DNA from: Chloroflexota bacterium
GTDB taxonomy: Bacteria; Chloroflexota; Limnocylindria; P2-11E
Assembly: GCA_016875665.1 (NCBI GenBank)
Contig: VGPA01000022.1
Coordinates: 1-11,744 of the forward strand
Length of the DNA: 11,744 nt
Reading direction: 5' to 3'
The position numbers and the translations under genes were made by a program. The notes under the pieces are model-generated. The model was not told the DNA's origin, did not search any database, and was given only the letters and a program-made list of their open reading frames with translations. Shown piece by piece: positions 1 through 7,283 of the stretch; the first letter of the stretch is position 1, and the number at the start of each line of letters is the position of its first letter.

Positions 1-1
1 G

Positions 2-1117
2 GACTCCGAGGCGCGCGACCCGGAGCAGGTGCTGCGCGCGCAGGCACCGGAGATGCGCCTCTCGGTGGACGAGCCGCTTTATACGGAGGCCGACGTGGTG
101 CAGACGCTGCGCCAGTTCGCGACGGTCGCCTACGGCAAGGAGAAGCCGATCGCCTCTGGGGTCAGCGCGACGCTGCTGGACGCCGGGCACATCCTCGGGT
201 CGGCCATCGTGCGGCTGCGCGTGCGGGAGCGCGGACGCGAGACGGTCATCGTGTTCTCGGGGGACCTCGGGCGCACCGACACGCCGATCATCCGCGACCC
301 CACCGTGGTGAACGACGCCGACTACGTGGTCGTCGAGTCCACCTACGGCGGGCGCGAGCACGAGCCGCAGCACGAGGCCGTCCGCCTGCTCGCCGAGGCG
401 ATCCGCATCGTGAACGAGAACCAGGGTGTGCTGCTCGTGCCGTCGTTCGCGATCGGGCGGACGCAGGAGATCGTCTGGCAGCTCGACCGTCTGATCGAGT
501 CGGGCCGCATCCCGCGGCTGCCGCTCTATCTGGACTCGCCGATGGCGTCGAAGGCGAGCGCCATCTACGCGCGGCACAGGGAGTACTACGACGCGGAGAC
601 GCGCGCGCTCCTCGACGCCGGGAACGACCCCTTCGACTACCCCGGCGCCGTGCTCACGAACGAGGCCGAGGACTCCAAGCGCATCCGCACCGCGAAGCGG
701 CCGTACATGATCGTCGCGTCGAACGGCATGCTCACCGGCGGGCGCGTCTTGCACCATCTGCGCGACCTGATCGGGGATCCGCGCGCGGTGCTGCTGTTCG
801 TGGGCTACCAGGGGCAGGGCACCTTGGGCGCGCACCTCCAGGCGGGAGCGCGCACCGTGCTGATGGACGGCCAAGCGCACGAGGTCCGCTGCACGGTCCG
901 TTCGATCTCGGGGTTCTCGGCGCACGCCGACGAGTCGGAGCTGCTCACCTGGCTGCGCGGCTTCACTGCGCGACGGGCCGGCGGGGAGCGCGCGCCCAAG
1001 AAGGTGTTCCTCGTCCACGGGGACCCGGACGCGCAGACGGCGCTCGCGCCGAAGATCGCCGGGCTCGGCCTCGTGCCGCACGTGCCGCACTGGCGGGAGC
1101 GCGTCGCGCTCGACTGA
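2..1117 (+). CDS. beta-CASP metallo-beta-lactamase-fold RNA nuclease, 5'-truncated by window edge
   Basis: This is the 3' part of a CPSF73-like enzyme of the beta-CASP branch of metallo-beta-lactamases, zinc enzymes that process or degrade RNA in the cytoplasm. The frame is open from base 2, so the gene starts outside the window. The GTG at 29 is only the first start-like codon and is probably internal. The HxHxDH zinc signature expected near the N-terminus lies upstream. Seen here are DAGHILGSA (His codon at 188), FSGDLGR (Asp codon at 263), a beta-CASP region with SNGMLTGGR (about 718-741), and the C-terminal RNA-specificity part with SGFSAHAD (about 908-931) and VHGDPDAQ (about 1013-1036). 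These match motifs 3, 4 and A-C of the family. TGA is at 1115. Family assignment is firm; whether it is an exo- or endonuclease cannot be told. Confidence 0.93.
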   Translation, partial: DSEARDPEQVLRAQAPEMRLSVDEPLYTEADVVQTLRQFATVAYGKEKPIASGVSATLLDAGHILGSAIVRLRVRERGRETVIVFSGDLGRTDTPIIRDPTVVNDADYVVVESTYGGREHEPQHEAVRLLAEAIRIVNENQGVLLVPSFAIGRTQEIVWQLDRLIESGRIPRLPLYLDSPMASKASAIYARHREYYDAETRALLDAGNDPFDYPGAVLTNEAEDSKRIRTAKRPYMIVASNGMLTGGRVLHHLRDLIGDPRAVLLFVGYQGQGTLGAHLQAGARTVLMDGQAHEVRCTVRSISGFSAHADESELLTWLRGFTARRAGGERAPKKVFLVHGDPDAQTALAPKIAGLGLVPHVPHWRERVALD

Positions 1118-1120
1118 GGC

Positions 1121-1588
1121 TCAGGCGGAGGGCGGGAACGCCTCCGCGAGCGCGCCGACGTGTTGGCGCGAGTGGTCCGCCTGCCAGACGCCGAGGTGGC
1201 CCGCGGTCACGGCGCCCATCGTCTCGTGCACCAGCGCGAGCCGCGCCACGGTCGGGCTCTGGAGCAGCATGGTCATGCGCATCGCCGCATCGCGCGCCCG
1301 CCGGGCGCAGTCCATGGGGTCGCGCGTGGCGCTCCGTTCGGCCGCCAGCTGCTCGAGGTTCACCGCCCCGATGTACGGGTTGATCTCACGGGTGCAGCGT
1401 TCCACCCGGTCGGCGAAGAGCTCCGCCGAGTCCGCGACGTGGCCGATGACGTCGAGCCACGTCCACTCGCCGTGGGCCACCTGCGCGAGCCGGTCGCGCG
1501 GGACGGTGCGCACGATCCGCCCGAGCGTCGCGGCGTCGTCCGCGAAAGACATCGCGTGGTCGTCGGTCCACACCAGCGGCGCGCTCAC
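1121..1588 (-). CDS. DinB-fold (DinB_2 type) protein, putative metal-dependent
   Basis: A small four-helix-bundle protein of the DinB/YfiT superfamily, whose members bind a divalent metal through three histidines and include thiol-dependent S-transferases; the substrate here is unknown. Counting from the GTG at 1588 (155 aa), the helix-2 signature GEWTWLDVIGHVADSAE carries the first likely metal His at residue 50, and the C-terminal HLGVWQADHSRQHV supplies the other histidines. Start choice is uncertain: GTG 1588 leaves 22 bases to the divergent TerC start, while ATG 1552 gives 143 aa and still keeps the whole fold. Neither has a clear Shine-Dalgarno. The frame stays open further upstream, but that part lies antisense to TerC and is not protein-like. 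It ends 3 bases from the stop of the convergent nuclease gene, leaving no room for a terminator. Confidence 0.8.
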   Translation of the reverse strand: MSAPLVWTDDHAMSFADDAATLGRIVRTVPRDRLAQVAHGEWTWLDVIGHVADSAELFADRVERCTREINPYIGAVNLEQLAAERSATRDPMDCARRARDAAMRMTMLLQSPTVARLALVHETMGAVTAGHLGVWQADHSRQHVGALAEAFPPSA

Positions 1589-1596
1589 GTGCTCGG

Positions 1597-1602
1597 TATT
1601 GT
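1597..1602 (+). promoter_or_regulatory. candidate -10 element (TATTGT) for leaderless TerC transcript
   Basis: TATTGT lies 8 bases before the GTG start at 1611. A -10 box at this distance would place the transcription start at or within a base or two of the start codon, giving a leaderless mRNA, which agrees with the absence of a Shine-Dalgarno. No convincing -35 was found. On the opposite strand CACAAT (1603-1598) lies 9 bases before the DinB GTG at 1588 and could serve the divergent gene. Confidence 0.4.
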
Positions 1603-1610
1603 GCCCTGCG

Positions 1611-2372
1611 GTGGAAGTCTTCCTCAACCCAGACGGGCTGGTCGCCCTCCTGACGCTCACCGCGCTCGAGATCGTTCTGGGGATCGACAACGTCGTGTTC
1701 ATCTCGATCCTCTCCTCGCGCCTGCAGGGCCGGGACCGGTTCATCGCGCAGCGCATCGGGATGCTCCTCGCGCTGGTGATGCGGCTCGGCCTGCTCCTCA
1801 CCATCACCTGGGTGATGAGCCTCACGCAACCGCTGTTCACGCTCCTCGACCGCGCGTTCTCGGGTCGTGACCTCATCCTGATCGTCGGCGGCCTCGTGCT
1901 GCTTGGGAAGGCCACCACCGAGATCTACGAGAAGCTCGAGGTCGAGCACGACTCCGAGGCCGCCCCCTCGCGGCGCGCGCTCCTGCTGATCGTTGGGCAG
2001 ATCCTGGTCATGGACCTCGTGTTCTCGCTGGACTCGGTGATCACGGCCGTCGGGCTCGCGAACGAGGTGCCGATCATGGTCGCCGCCATGGTCATCGCCG
2101 TCGTGGTCATGGTCGTCTCGGCGGGCGCGATCAGCAGCTTCGTCGAGGCCCACCCGAGCGTGAAGATCCTCGCCCTCGCGTTCCTCGTGCTGATCGGCAC
2201 GATGCTCGTCGCCGAGGGGTTCGGCCAGCACGTGAGCAAGGGCTACATCTACGTGGCGATGGCCTTCTCGCTCGGGGTCGAGCTGCTCAACATGCGCTAC
2301 CGCGCCCGCCGGAAGCCCGTGCAGCTGCACGGCCGCTTCGAGGACGAGCGGGCCCACGTGTCCGCGGGCTAG
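1611..2372 (+). CDS. TerC family integral membrane protein
   Basis: A 253-aa TerC-family membrane protein. The family was named for tellurium resistance, but several members act in manganese or calcium export or in metal supply to exported enzymes, so a metal-ion transport role is the safer reading. Two repeats of the family signature are visible: EIVLGIDN (residues 20-27, acidic E20 and D26) and DLVFSLDS (135-142, D135 and D141), each inside a membrane helix. About seven hydrophobic segments run to around residue 235, with a charged cytoplasmic loop at about 104-122 and a hydrophilic tail. The GTG at 1611 is the only start fitting the family N-terminus; the frame is open upstream to 1269, but that is antisense DinB sequence. 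It is transcribed alone, divergent from the DinB gene. Confidence 0.93.
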   Translation: MEVFLNPDGLVALLTLTALEIVLGIDNVVFISILSSRLQGRDRFIAQRIGMLLALVMRLGLLLTITWVMSLTQPLFTLLDRAFSGRDLILIVGGLVLLGKATTEIYEKLEVEHDSEAAPSRRALLLIVGQILVMDLVFSLDSVITAVGLANEVPIMVAAMVIAVVVMVVSAGAISSFVEAHPSVKILALAFLVLIGTMLVAEGFGQHVSKGYIYVAMAFSLGVELLNMRYRARRKPVQLHGRFEDERAHVSAG

Positions 2373-2386
2373 GGGTCCGCCGCGAG

Positions 2387-2400
2387 CTGGAACCGCTCGA
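2387..2400. repeat. short copy of the YcaQ-like gene 3' end
   Basis: The 14-mer CTGGAACCGCTCGA matches 3002-3015 (CTGGAACCGTTCGA) at 13 of 14 positions. At 3002-3015 it encodes LERFQ at the C-terminus of the YcaQ-like protein. Here the minus strand in one frame reads FERFQLAADP followed by a stop, just beyond the stop of the frameshifted epimerase-like gene. It may be a remnant of a duplicated gene end or chance. Confidence 0.3.
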
Positions 2401-2415
2401 ACTGAGGCCGGTGAG

Positions 2416-2990
2416 CTACTCGGGCTCGGCGATAGTCCGCACCGAGCCCGGCGGCGCATCGAGCAGGGCGACGGTACGCCGCGCCGCTTCGTCGACGTGG
2501 ATGCGCGGGTGCGGCGGCACCGAGTCCGGGAAGTAGGTGTCCGCGCCGCCGTACAGCTGCCCGTAGCGGAGCACGACGCCCCCCGACTCGCGGACCATGC
2601 GCTCGAAGGGCGCGAAGCGCTCGAGCGACCAGGCGATCCCCTGGGCGAAGAGCGGCGGCGAGCCCGCGCCGCGGGCGGCGTCGAGCAGCACGCGCGTGCC
2701 CTCCATCCGCATCCGGTCGTTCGCCGCGCCGAGGTCTCGGATCCGCGCCGCTTCATCGGGCAGGTCGGTGAGCCGGCTGATCACGAGATCGGGGCGGAAG
2801 GCCGCCACCACGCGGGCGAGCGCGTCCGCGTCGTAGACGTCGCACACGAGCGGCTCCGCGCCGAGCCCGGCGAGGGCCGAGCCTTCGCCGGGGTGCGCGT
2901 CATGCCGCGGACCGCGTGTCCCGCCGCGACGAGCAAGGGCACGATGCGGATCCCCAGCACGCCGCTCGCCCCGGCCAGGAAGATCCTCAC
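2416..2990 (-). pseudogene. NAD(P)-binding epimerase/SDR-like gene with a single-base frameshift
   Basis: The last gene of the leftward block. It starts at GTG 2990, which overlaps the stop of the YcaQ-like gene as GTGA, and opens with a Rossmann dinucleotide signature (RIFLAGASGVLG, GxxGxxG). The frame is lost near 2874-2879. Downstream, a second frame continues a normal protein (GAEPLVCDVYDADALARVV, then VVLRYGQLYGG and PRIHVDEAARRTVALLD) to TAG at 2416. Adding one base in the GG at 2877-2878 joins them as KARALAGLGAEP and gives about 191 aa. This looks like a compact atypical extended-SDR/NAD-dependent epimerase protein, with conserved Tyr in RYGQLYG rather than a clear YxxxK. Codon use is intact on both sides of the break, so the lesion is very recent or a sequencing/assembly error. 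Substrate unknown. Confidence 0.8.
2874..2879 (-). other. frameshift position in epimerase-like gene
   Basis: The minus strand reads CGGCCC. One extra G here (CGGGCCC) restores a continuous reading frame through the Rossmann domain. A G/C-run length error is the simplest explanation. Confidence 0.75.
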
Positions 2991-4186
2991 TCGCCGGCCA
3001 CCTGGAACCGTTCGAGGCGGTGCAGCTCGTCCTCGATCCGCGCGCGGAGCGCCAGCGATCCCTTCCCCAGCCAGTGCCAGGCGCGGACCAGGAGCCGCCT
3101 CCCGGCCCGATCGGTCTTCAGGTCGAGGAGCGCCTCGAAGCGGTCGCCGACCAGGACCGGGAGCGTGAAGTAGCCGTACCGGCGCTTCGCCTCGGGCACG
3201 TACGCCTCGAACAGGTGGCGATACCCGAACACGAGCTCGGTGCGCCCGCGCTGGCGAACGAGCGGGTCGAACGGCGATAGCACGTGCACCAGCCCCGCGT
3301 CGCGTCGGAGCTTCGCGTCGAGCGTCGCGGCCTCGGCCCACTGCGGCAGGCGCTCCGCCCCTTCCAGCTCGACCGGCACGAGCGCGCCGCGGCGCACCCG
3401 TGCGGCGATCGCCCTGGTGAGCGGACCGATGGGGTTCGTGCGGGTGTGCCGGATCGAAGCAACGCTCACGATCCCCTGCGTGCGCAGCGCCGCGTCGATG
3501 AGGTCGTCGAGCACCTGCCGCTCGGTGGCCGGAGCCGGCCAGCGCCGCCACCCGAAATGGCGCTCCGTCAGCTCGTAGGTCTTCAGCATGCCGGTCCGGG
3601 CGGAGATCGACAGCACGCCGTTCCAGAACCCGAGCTGGAGCGCCGCCTTGCTCGGCTTGCGGCTCGCCCAGAGGTGCTCCTTCTCCACGAGGACGTCGTC
3701 GTCGATGTCGCGGATGGTGAGCGCGCCGCCGCTCCTGACCGTCCGCAGCACCCGGCGGTAGTCGGCGGGATCGACGCGCGCGCCCCAGTGCCGCGGCTCG
3801 CGGCGATGGCGGCGCATCTGCGGGAGATAGAGCGGGAAGTCCCTGATCGGTAGGTAGGCGAGGGCATGGGTCCAGTATTCGAACACGGACTTCGCGTCGG
3901 ACTGCAGGTGCGCGAGGTCGGCGCGCCGGTAGCGCGGGATGCGGCTCCAGAGGATGTGGTGATGGCAGCGCTCGATGACGTTGATCGTGTCGATCTGCAC
4001 GTAGCCGAGGTGCTCGATCGCGCGCTGCGCCGCATCCGGCCCGGCGCCGAACGGCTCGCGGACGTCGAGGCGCTGCGCGCGGAGCCAGATCCGCCGCGCG
4101 TCGGCGAGCGAGACCCTCACCCGAGCGCGAGCCGCGGCTCCACGAGCCGGAGTGCCCCCTTGCAGCCGATCGGTGATGGACGACAT
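2987..4186 (-). CDS. YcaQ/AlkX-like winged-helix DNA glycosylase (HTH_42 family)
   Basis: A 399-aa member of the HTH_42 family, which includes E. coli YcaQ (AlkX, a glycosylase that unhooks DNA interstrand crosslinks) and Streptomyces AlkZ. The family's catalytic Q-hydrophobic-D motif is present as QID at residues 64-66 (GYVQIDTINVI), followed by the conserved HHH (75-77) and ILWSRIPRY. The stretch FEYWTHALAYLP and the C-terminal half (LSPFDPLVRQRGR, FGYRHLFEAYVPEAKRRYGYFTLPVLV) are also typical, and the length matches the roughly 400-aa family. ATG 4186 starts 8 bases after the amidohydrolase stop; GTG 4120 (MRVSLADARRIW, 377 aa) is an alternative closer to the family N-terminus. The stop overlaps the next start as GTGA. 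QID favours the YcaQ rather than the QxQ AlkZ subtype; the true lesion is inferred. Confidence 0.9.
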   Translation of the reverse strand: MSSITDRLQGGTPARGAAARARVRVSLADARRIWLRAQRLDVREPFGAGPDAAQRAIEHLGYVQIDTINVIERCHHHILWSRIPRYRRADLAHLQSDAKSVFEYWTHALAYLPIRDFPLYLPQMRRHRREPRHWGARVDPADYRRVLRTVRSGGALTIRDIDDDVLVEKEHLWASRKPSKAALQLGFWNGVLSISARTGMLKTYELTERHFGWRRWPAPATERQVLDDLIDAALRTQGIVSVASIRHTRTNPIGPLTRAIAARVRRGALVPVELEGAERLPQWAEAATLDAKLRRDAGLVHVLSPFDPLVRQRGRTELVFGYRHLFEAYVPEAKRRYGYFTLPVLVGDRFEALLDLKTDRAGRRLLVRAWHWLGKGSLALRARIEDELHRLERFQVAGE

Positions 4187-4194
4187 CTCCGTGA

Positions 4195-5121
4195 TCAGTG
4201 CGGCGTGCGGAAGAGCCGCTCGCCGTTGCCGCTCGCGATCTGCGCGGCGACCTCGGGCGGGAGCGCGCGGAGCCACTGGCGCGTGCGCTCGTGCCCGGCG
4301 ACGACGTCCTCCCAGCGGGACGGGATCCAGGTGTCGGTCCCGAGCAGCACGCGCCCGGGGTGCCGCGTGAAGACCTCGCGCCAGGCGGGGTCGATCGCGG
4401 GGCCGTTCGCCACGTCGCTCCGCAGCGCCAGCTCGGCCGCGACGTTCAGGTGCTGGTCGAGCACCGCCTTCACGGCCGCGGCGCTCGACGAGAGCCCGGC
4501 GTGCGCCCACAGGATCTTCGCGCGCGGCTCGCTGCGCGCGAGCTCCGCGATCGCGCGCTCGTCGGCGTGGGCGTGCAGCCAGATGCTCTCGCGCACGGCG
4601 AGGTCGACGATCCGGCGCACCACCGGAAGCGACGCCTCGCCCTGGAGCAGGTGGAATTCGCCGATGCCTTGGTGCACGCCGCGGCGGTACGTGCTCTCGA
4701 CGTACGCGACCACCGTGCCGTCGCGGGTCCAGCCGCCGATGTCGTCGCGCGTGCGGTACGGGCGGAGCATCGGCACGACGAGGTCGGGCGCGAGCGCGTA
4801 GAGGCGCTGCGTGCCGGTGTCGGGCGTGCTGCTCACCAGCGCGGTGCGGATGCCCGCGCGGCGCAGGATGGCGATCGTCTGCGCCGGCGTGTACTCGGAC
4901 CACGCGTCCTGCGAATAGTGGATGTGCGCGTCGAAGAGCTGGTCGAAGGCCCCGGCCGGCCGCGGCGTCACACCCGCCGGAGGGAGGGGCGCGGGCGTGA
5001 TGAGCGGGGACGGGATGACCGGCGGCGTCCCCGCCGCGGTGGGCTCGGCGCGCGCGGGAACCGGTGCCGGCGATGCGCACGCCGCCAGCAGCAGGCAGGC
5101 GAGCAGGGCGCCGCGGATCAC
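4195..5121 (-). CDS. lipoprotein amidohydrolase (amidohydrolase-2 type TIM barrel)
   Basis: A 308-aa exported hydrolase. The N-terminus is a lipoprotein signal peptide (MIRGALLACLLLAAC) with lipobox LAAC and the lipidated Cys at residue 15, followed by a Pro/Ala-rich linker to about residue 58. The catalytic domain starts at FDAHIHYS (His66 and His68, the HxH metal pair) and continues with GIGEFHL (Glu155, His157), LHAHADE (His183, His185), WAHAGLSS (His207) and LLGTDTW (Asp263). This is the ligand order of amidohydrolase-2 TIM barrels. It is therefore probably a surface- or periplasm-anchored metal-dependent hydrolase or lactonase; the substrate is unknown. GTG 5121 overlaps the methyltransferase stop as GTGA, fixing the start and indicating translational coupling. 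The open frame running upstream to 6507 is antisense-like GC-rich sequence and was ignored. Confidence 0.88.
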   Translation of the reverse strand: MIRGALLACLLLAACASPAPVPARAEPTAAGTPPVIPSPLITPAPLPPAGVTPRPAGAFDQLFDAHIHYSQDAWSEYTPAQTIAILRRAGIRTALVSSTPDTGTQRLYALAPDLVVPMLRPYRTRDDIGGWTRDGTVVAYVESTYRRGVHQGIGEFHLLQGEASLPVVRRIVDLAVRESIWLHAHADERAIAELARSEPRAKILWAHAGLSSSAAAVKAVLDQHLNVAAELALRSDVANGPAIDPAWREVFTRHPGRVLLGTDTWIPSRWEDVVAGHERTRQWLRALPPEVAAQIASGNGERLFRTPH

Positions 5122-6140
5122 GGCTTGTTCGCCACCAGGATGGTGAAGCGCGAGAACACGGTTTCGTCCGCGATGCGCAGGCCCGCGCCCTCGGCGAGCC
5201 GCACCAGCTCGGTCCGCGTGTTGACGCGGTTCCCCCACACCAGCTCGAACCACTGCGCGAGCGCGCCGAAGCGGCTCGGCATGGTGCGCAGACCCGCGTC
5301 GGTCTCCGGGTACGCCTCGTCGAAGATGAGGAACGAGCCGCCCGGGGCGAGCGCGCGCGCGATCGCCGCGAATGCCGCCTCCTTCGCCGCGACCGGCAGC
5401 TCGTGCACCACGAGGAACGACGTCACGACGTCGTAGGCATCCGGCTCCGCGAGCCCCTCCGCCGCCGCGAGCCGCGCCTCGCAGCGCTCGTCGAGCCCGC
5501 GGGCACGGATCAGCGCGCGCGCCGCGTCGATCGAGCGAGGCTCGACGTCGACGCCGACGCACCGCACGTTGGGGAAGCGCCGGGCGAGCTCCACCAGCGC
5601 GATGCCGCCGCCGCAGCCCACATCGAGCACGCGGCCGCCCGCTTCGAGCCGCGCGCGGAGCGCGGGCAGCTTGGGCAGCACCATCTCGATGAAGACGCGC
5701 GGGAGCGCCTGCAGCCCCTCGGCCACGGCGCTCATGAACTCGTCGGAGTGCTCCTGGTACGCGTAGGTGCCGCCGGAGCGGAAGAGCTCCGGGTAGCGCG
5801 CGTAGTCGCGCCCGAGCACGAGGTGCACCCAAGGGTTCGCACCCAGATAGAAGGTGGACGCCGGCGTGCCGAGGATCTCGTCGAAGTGGGGCGCCATGCG
5901 CCAGCCCTCCCCCGCCCGGTCGAGCAGCGAGAAGGCGAACGCGGTCCGGCAGAACACGTCCGTGTAGAAGGGGTCGGTGCCGAGCGCGGCGGCGAGGCGC
6001 TCGTGGGTGATGCCCGGCTCGGCCGTGACGCGCTCCCAGAGGCCCAGCTCGTGCCCGAGGTCGAGGAGATGCGTCGCGTGGAACCCACCGATCAGGTCGT
6101 ACAGCCGCGTGACCTGGTCCGCGAGGGTGGGTCCTTGCAC
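5118..6140 (-). CDS. class I SAM-dependent methyltransferase with N-terminal helical/winged-helix domain
   Basis: A 340-aa protein. Residues 1 to about 110 are an alpha-helical, winged-helix-like dimerisation region (GGFHATHLLDLGHELGLWERV, then ITHERLAAALGTDPFYTDVFCRTA) of the kind seen in O-methyltransferase-like and Rv2258c-like proteins. A Rossmann methyltransferase domain follows: motif I VLDVGCGGG (171-179), acidic ribose-binding Asp198 in CVGVDVEP, then VVTSFLVVHEL and the post-motif GGSFLIFDE. It starts at GTG 6140, 51 bases after prfA, without a clear Shine-Dalgarno, and its stop overlaps the next gene. This is the position where prmC, the release-factor glutamine methyltransferase, often lies, but no NPPY motif is present, so it is not a PrmC. 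A small-molecule substrate is likelier than protein; identity unknown. Confidence 0.87.
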   Translation of the reverse strand: MQGPTLADQVTRLYDLIGGFHATHLLDLGHELGLWERVTAEPGITHERLAAALGTDPFYTDVFCRTAFAFSLLDRAGEGWRMAPHFDEILGTPASTFYLGANPWVHLVLGRDYARYPELFRSGGTYAYQEHSDEFMSAVAEGLQALPRVFIEMVLPKLPALRARLEAGGRVLDVGCGGGIALVELARRFPNVRCVGVDVEPRSIDAARALIRARGLDERCEARLAAAEGLAEPDAYDVVTSFLVVHELPVAAKEAAFAAIARALAPGGSFLIFDEAYPETDAGLRTMPSRFGALAQWFELVWGNRVNTRTELVRLAEGAGLRIADETVFSRFTILVANKP

Positions 6141-6191
6141 GTCGCCGTAAGTCTGTCAGGTGAGGTGGCCGAGCCCGGGACCGCCGTCTGA

Positions 6192-7283
6192 TCAGGCCTC
6201 GGCTTCCAGGCTCGCGAGGCGATCCGCCTCGTCCTGCGCGACGAGGGCGTCGACCATGTCGTCGATGTCGCCGTCCATCCGCCGGTCCAGGCCGGAGATG
6301 TTGTAGCCGAGCCGCCGGTCGGTGAGGCGGTCCTGCGGGAAGTTGTACGTGCGCATCTTCTCGGCGCGCTCGCCGCGGCCGATCTGCGCGCGGCGCGCGT
6401 CGCCCATCTCCGCTTCGCGCCGCTCCTGCTCCGCGGCGAGGATGCGGGCGCGGAGCACGGCCATGGCCTTCGCCTTGTTCTTCAGCTGCGAGCGCTCGTC
6501 CTGGCACGTCGCGACGATCCCCGTCGGGAGGTGCGTGATGCGGACCGCGGAGTCGGTGGTGTTCACGCCCTGGCCGCCGTGCCCGCCGGCGCGGTAGATG
6601 TCGATCTTGAGGTCGCTTTCGTTGATGTCGACGTCGACCTCCTCGGCCTCCGGCAGCACCGCGACCGTCGCGGTGGAGGTGTGGATGCGGCCCTGGGCCT
6701 CGGTGGAGGGCACGCGCTGCACGCGGTGCACGCCCGACTCGAACTTGAGCCGGCTGTACGCCCGCTTCCCGGCGATGCGGAAAATGATCTCCTTGAAGCC
6801 GCCCTTCTCGGAGTCGCTCTGCGACATGATCTCGATCTTCATCCGGTGCCGCTCGGCGAAGCGCGAGTACATGCGGAAGAGATCCGCGGCGAACAGCGCG
6901 GCCTCCTCGCCGCCCTCCCCGGCGCGGATCTCCACGAGCACGTTCTTCTCATCGAGCGGGTCGCGCGGCACGAGCAGCGAGCGCAGCTCGGCGGTGCGCC
7001 GCTCGGTCTCGGCGCCCGCGGTCTCGAGGTCCTGGCGGGCGAGCTCGCGCAGCTCGGCGTCGTCGCCCTCGACGAGCTCGCGCGCCTCGCGCGCGCGCTC
7101 CTCGGCGGCGCGCAGCGCGCGCACCGCGTCGACGATCGGCGCCAGCTCCTTGAGCTCCTGGCCGAACGAGCGCAGCTTGCCGGGGTCGCTCGCGGTCTCC
7201 GGCTGCGCGAGCAGGCGGTTGATCTCCTCCTCGCGCGCCTCGACCTTGGCCAGGCGGTTGCGCAGCCCGGGAGTGAGCATCAT
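6192..7283 (-). CDS. prfA: peptide chain release factor 1
   Basis: A 363-aa class I release factor that reads UAA and UAG at the ribosomal A site and triggers peptidyl-tRNA hydrolysis. The anticodon-like tripeptide is PST (residues 192-194, in VQRVPSTEAQGRIHTS), which fits the PxT pattern of RF1 and not the SPF of RF2. The catalytic GGQ is at 236-238 (GGHGGQGVNTTDSAVRI), whose Gln238 is the usual methylation site. The N-terminal coiled coil and the C-terminal NFPQDRLTDRR are complete, and the length matches the family (about 360). Start ATG 7283 overlaps the DUF1385 stop as ATGA, so translation is probably coupled; a second ATG at 7280 follows directly. RF2 is not in the window. Confidence 0.98.
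   Translation of the reverse strand: MMLTPGLRNRLAKVEAREEEINRLLAQPETASDPGKLRSFGQELKELAPIVDAVRALRAAEERAREARELVEGDDAELRELARQDLETAGAETERRTAELRSLLVPRDPLDEKNVLVEIRAGEGGEEAALFAADLFRMYSRFAERHRMKIEIMSQSDSEKGGFKEIIFRIAGKRAYSRLKFESGVHRVQRVPSTEAQGRIHTSTATVAVLPEAEEVDVDINESDLKIDIYRAGGHGGQGVNTTDSAVRITHLPTGIVATCQDERSQLKNKAKAMAVLRARILAAEQERREAEMGDARRAQIGRGERAEKMRTYNFPQDRLTDRRLGYNISGLDRRMDGDIDDMVDALVAQDEADRLASLEAEA

Noticed and set aside
1589..1918. N-terminal extension of the DinB-fold frame to 265 aa
   Set aside because: It lies antisense to the first 100 codons of TerC and its Arg/Ser/Pro-rich sequence resembles no folded domain.
1611..2372. Tellurite resistance operon
   Set aside because: Only a TerC-family protein is present; no TerD, TerB or TerZ-like genes adjoin, and TerC proteins alone are widespread metal-related membrane proteins.
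4187..5080. Long open frame fused upstream of the YcaQ-like protein
   Set aside because: It is an out-of-frame reading of the amidohydrolase gene; the family-like sequence begins only after about 4120-4186.
5122..6507. Long open frame fused upstream of the amidohydrolase
   Set aside because: It covers the methyltransferase and part of prfA in another frame, is Arg/Ala/Gly-rich as expected from GC-rich DNA, and a lipoprotein signal begins exactly at the GTGA overlap at 5121.
6702..6710. PST instead of PAT or PVT in the release factor recognition loop
   Set aside because: The second residue of the RF1 PxT tripeptide varies naturally; PST still fits RF1, so no altered stop-codon reading is implied.
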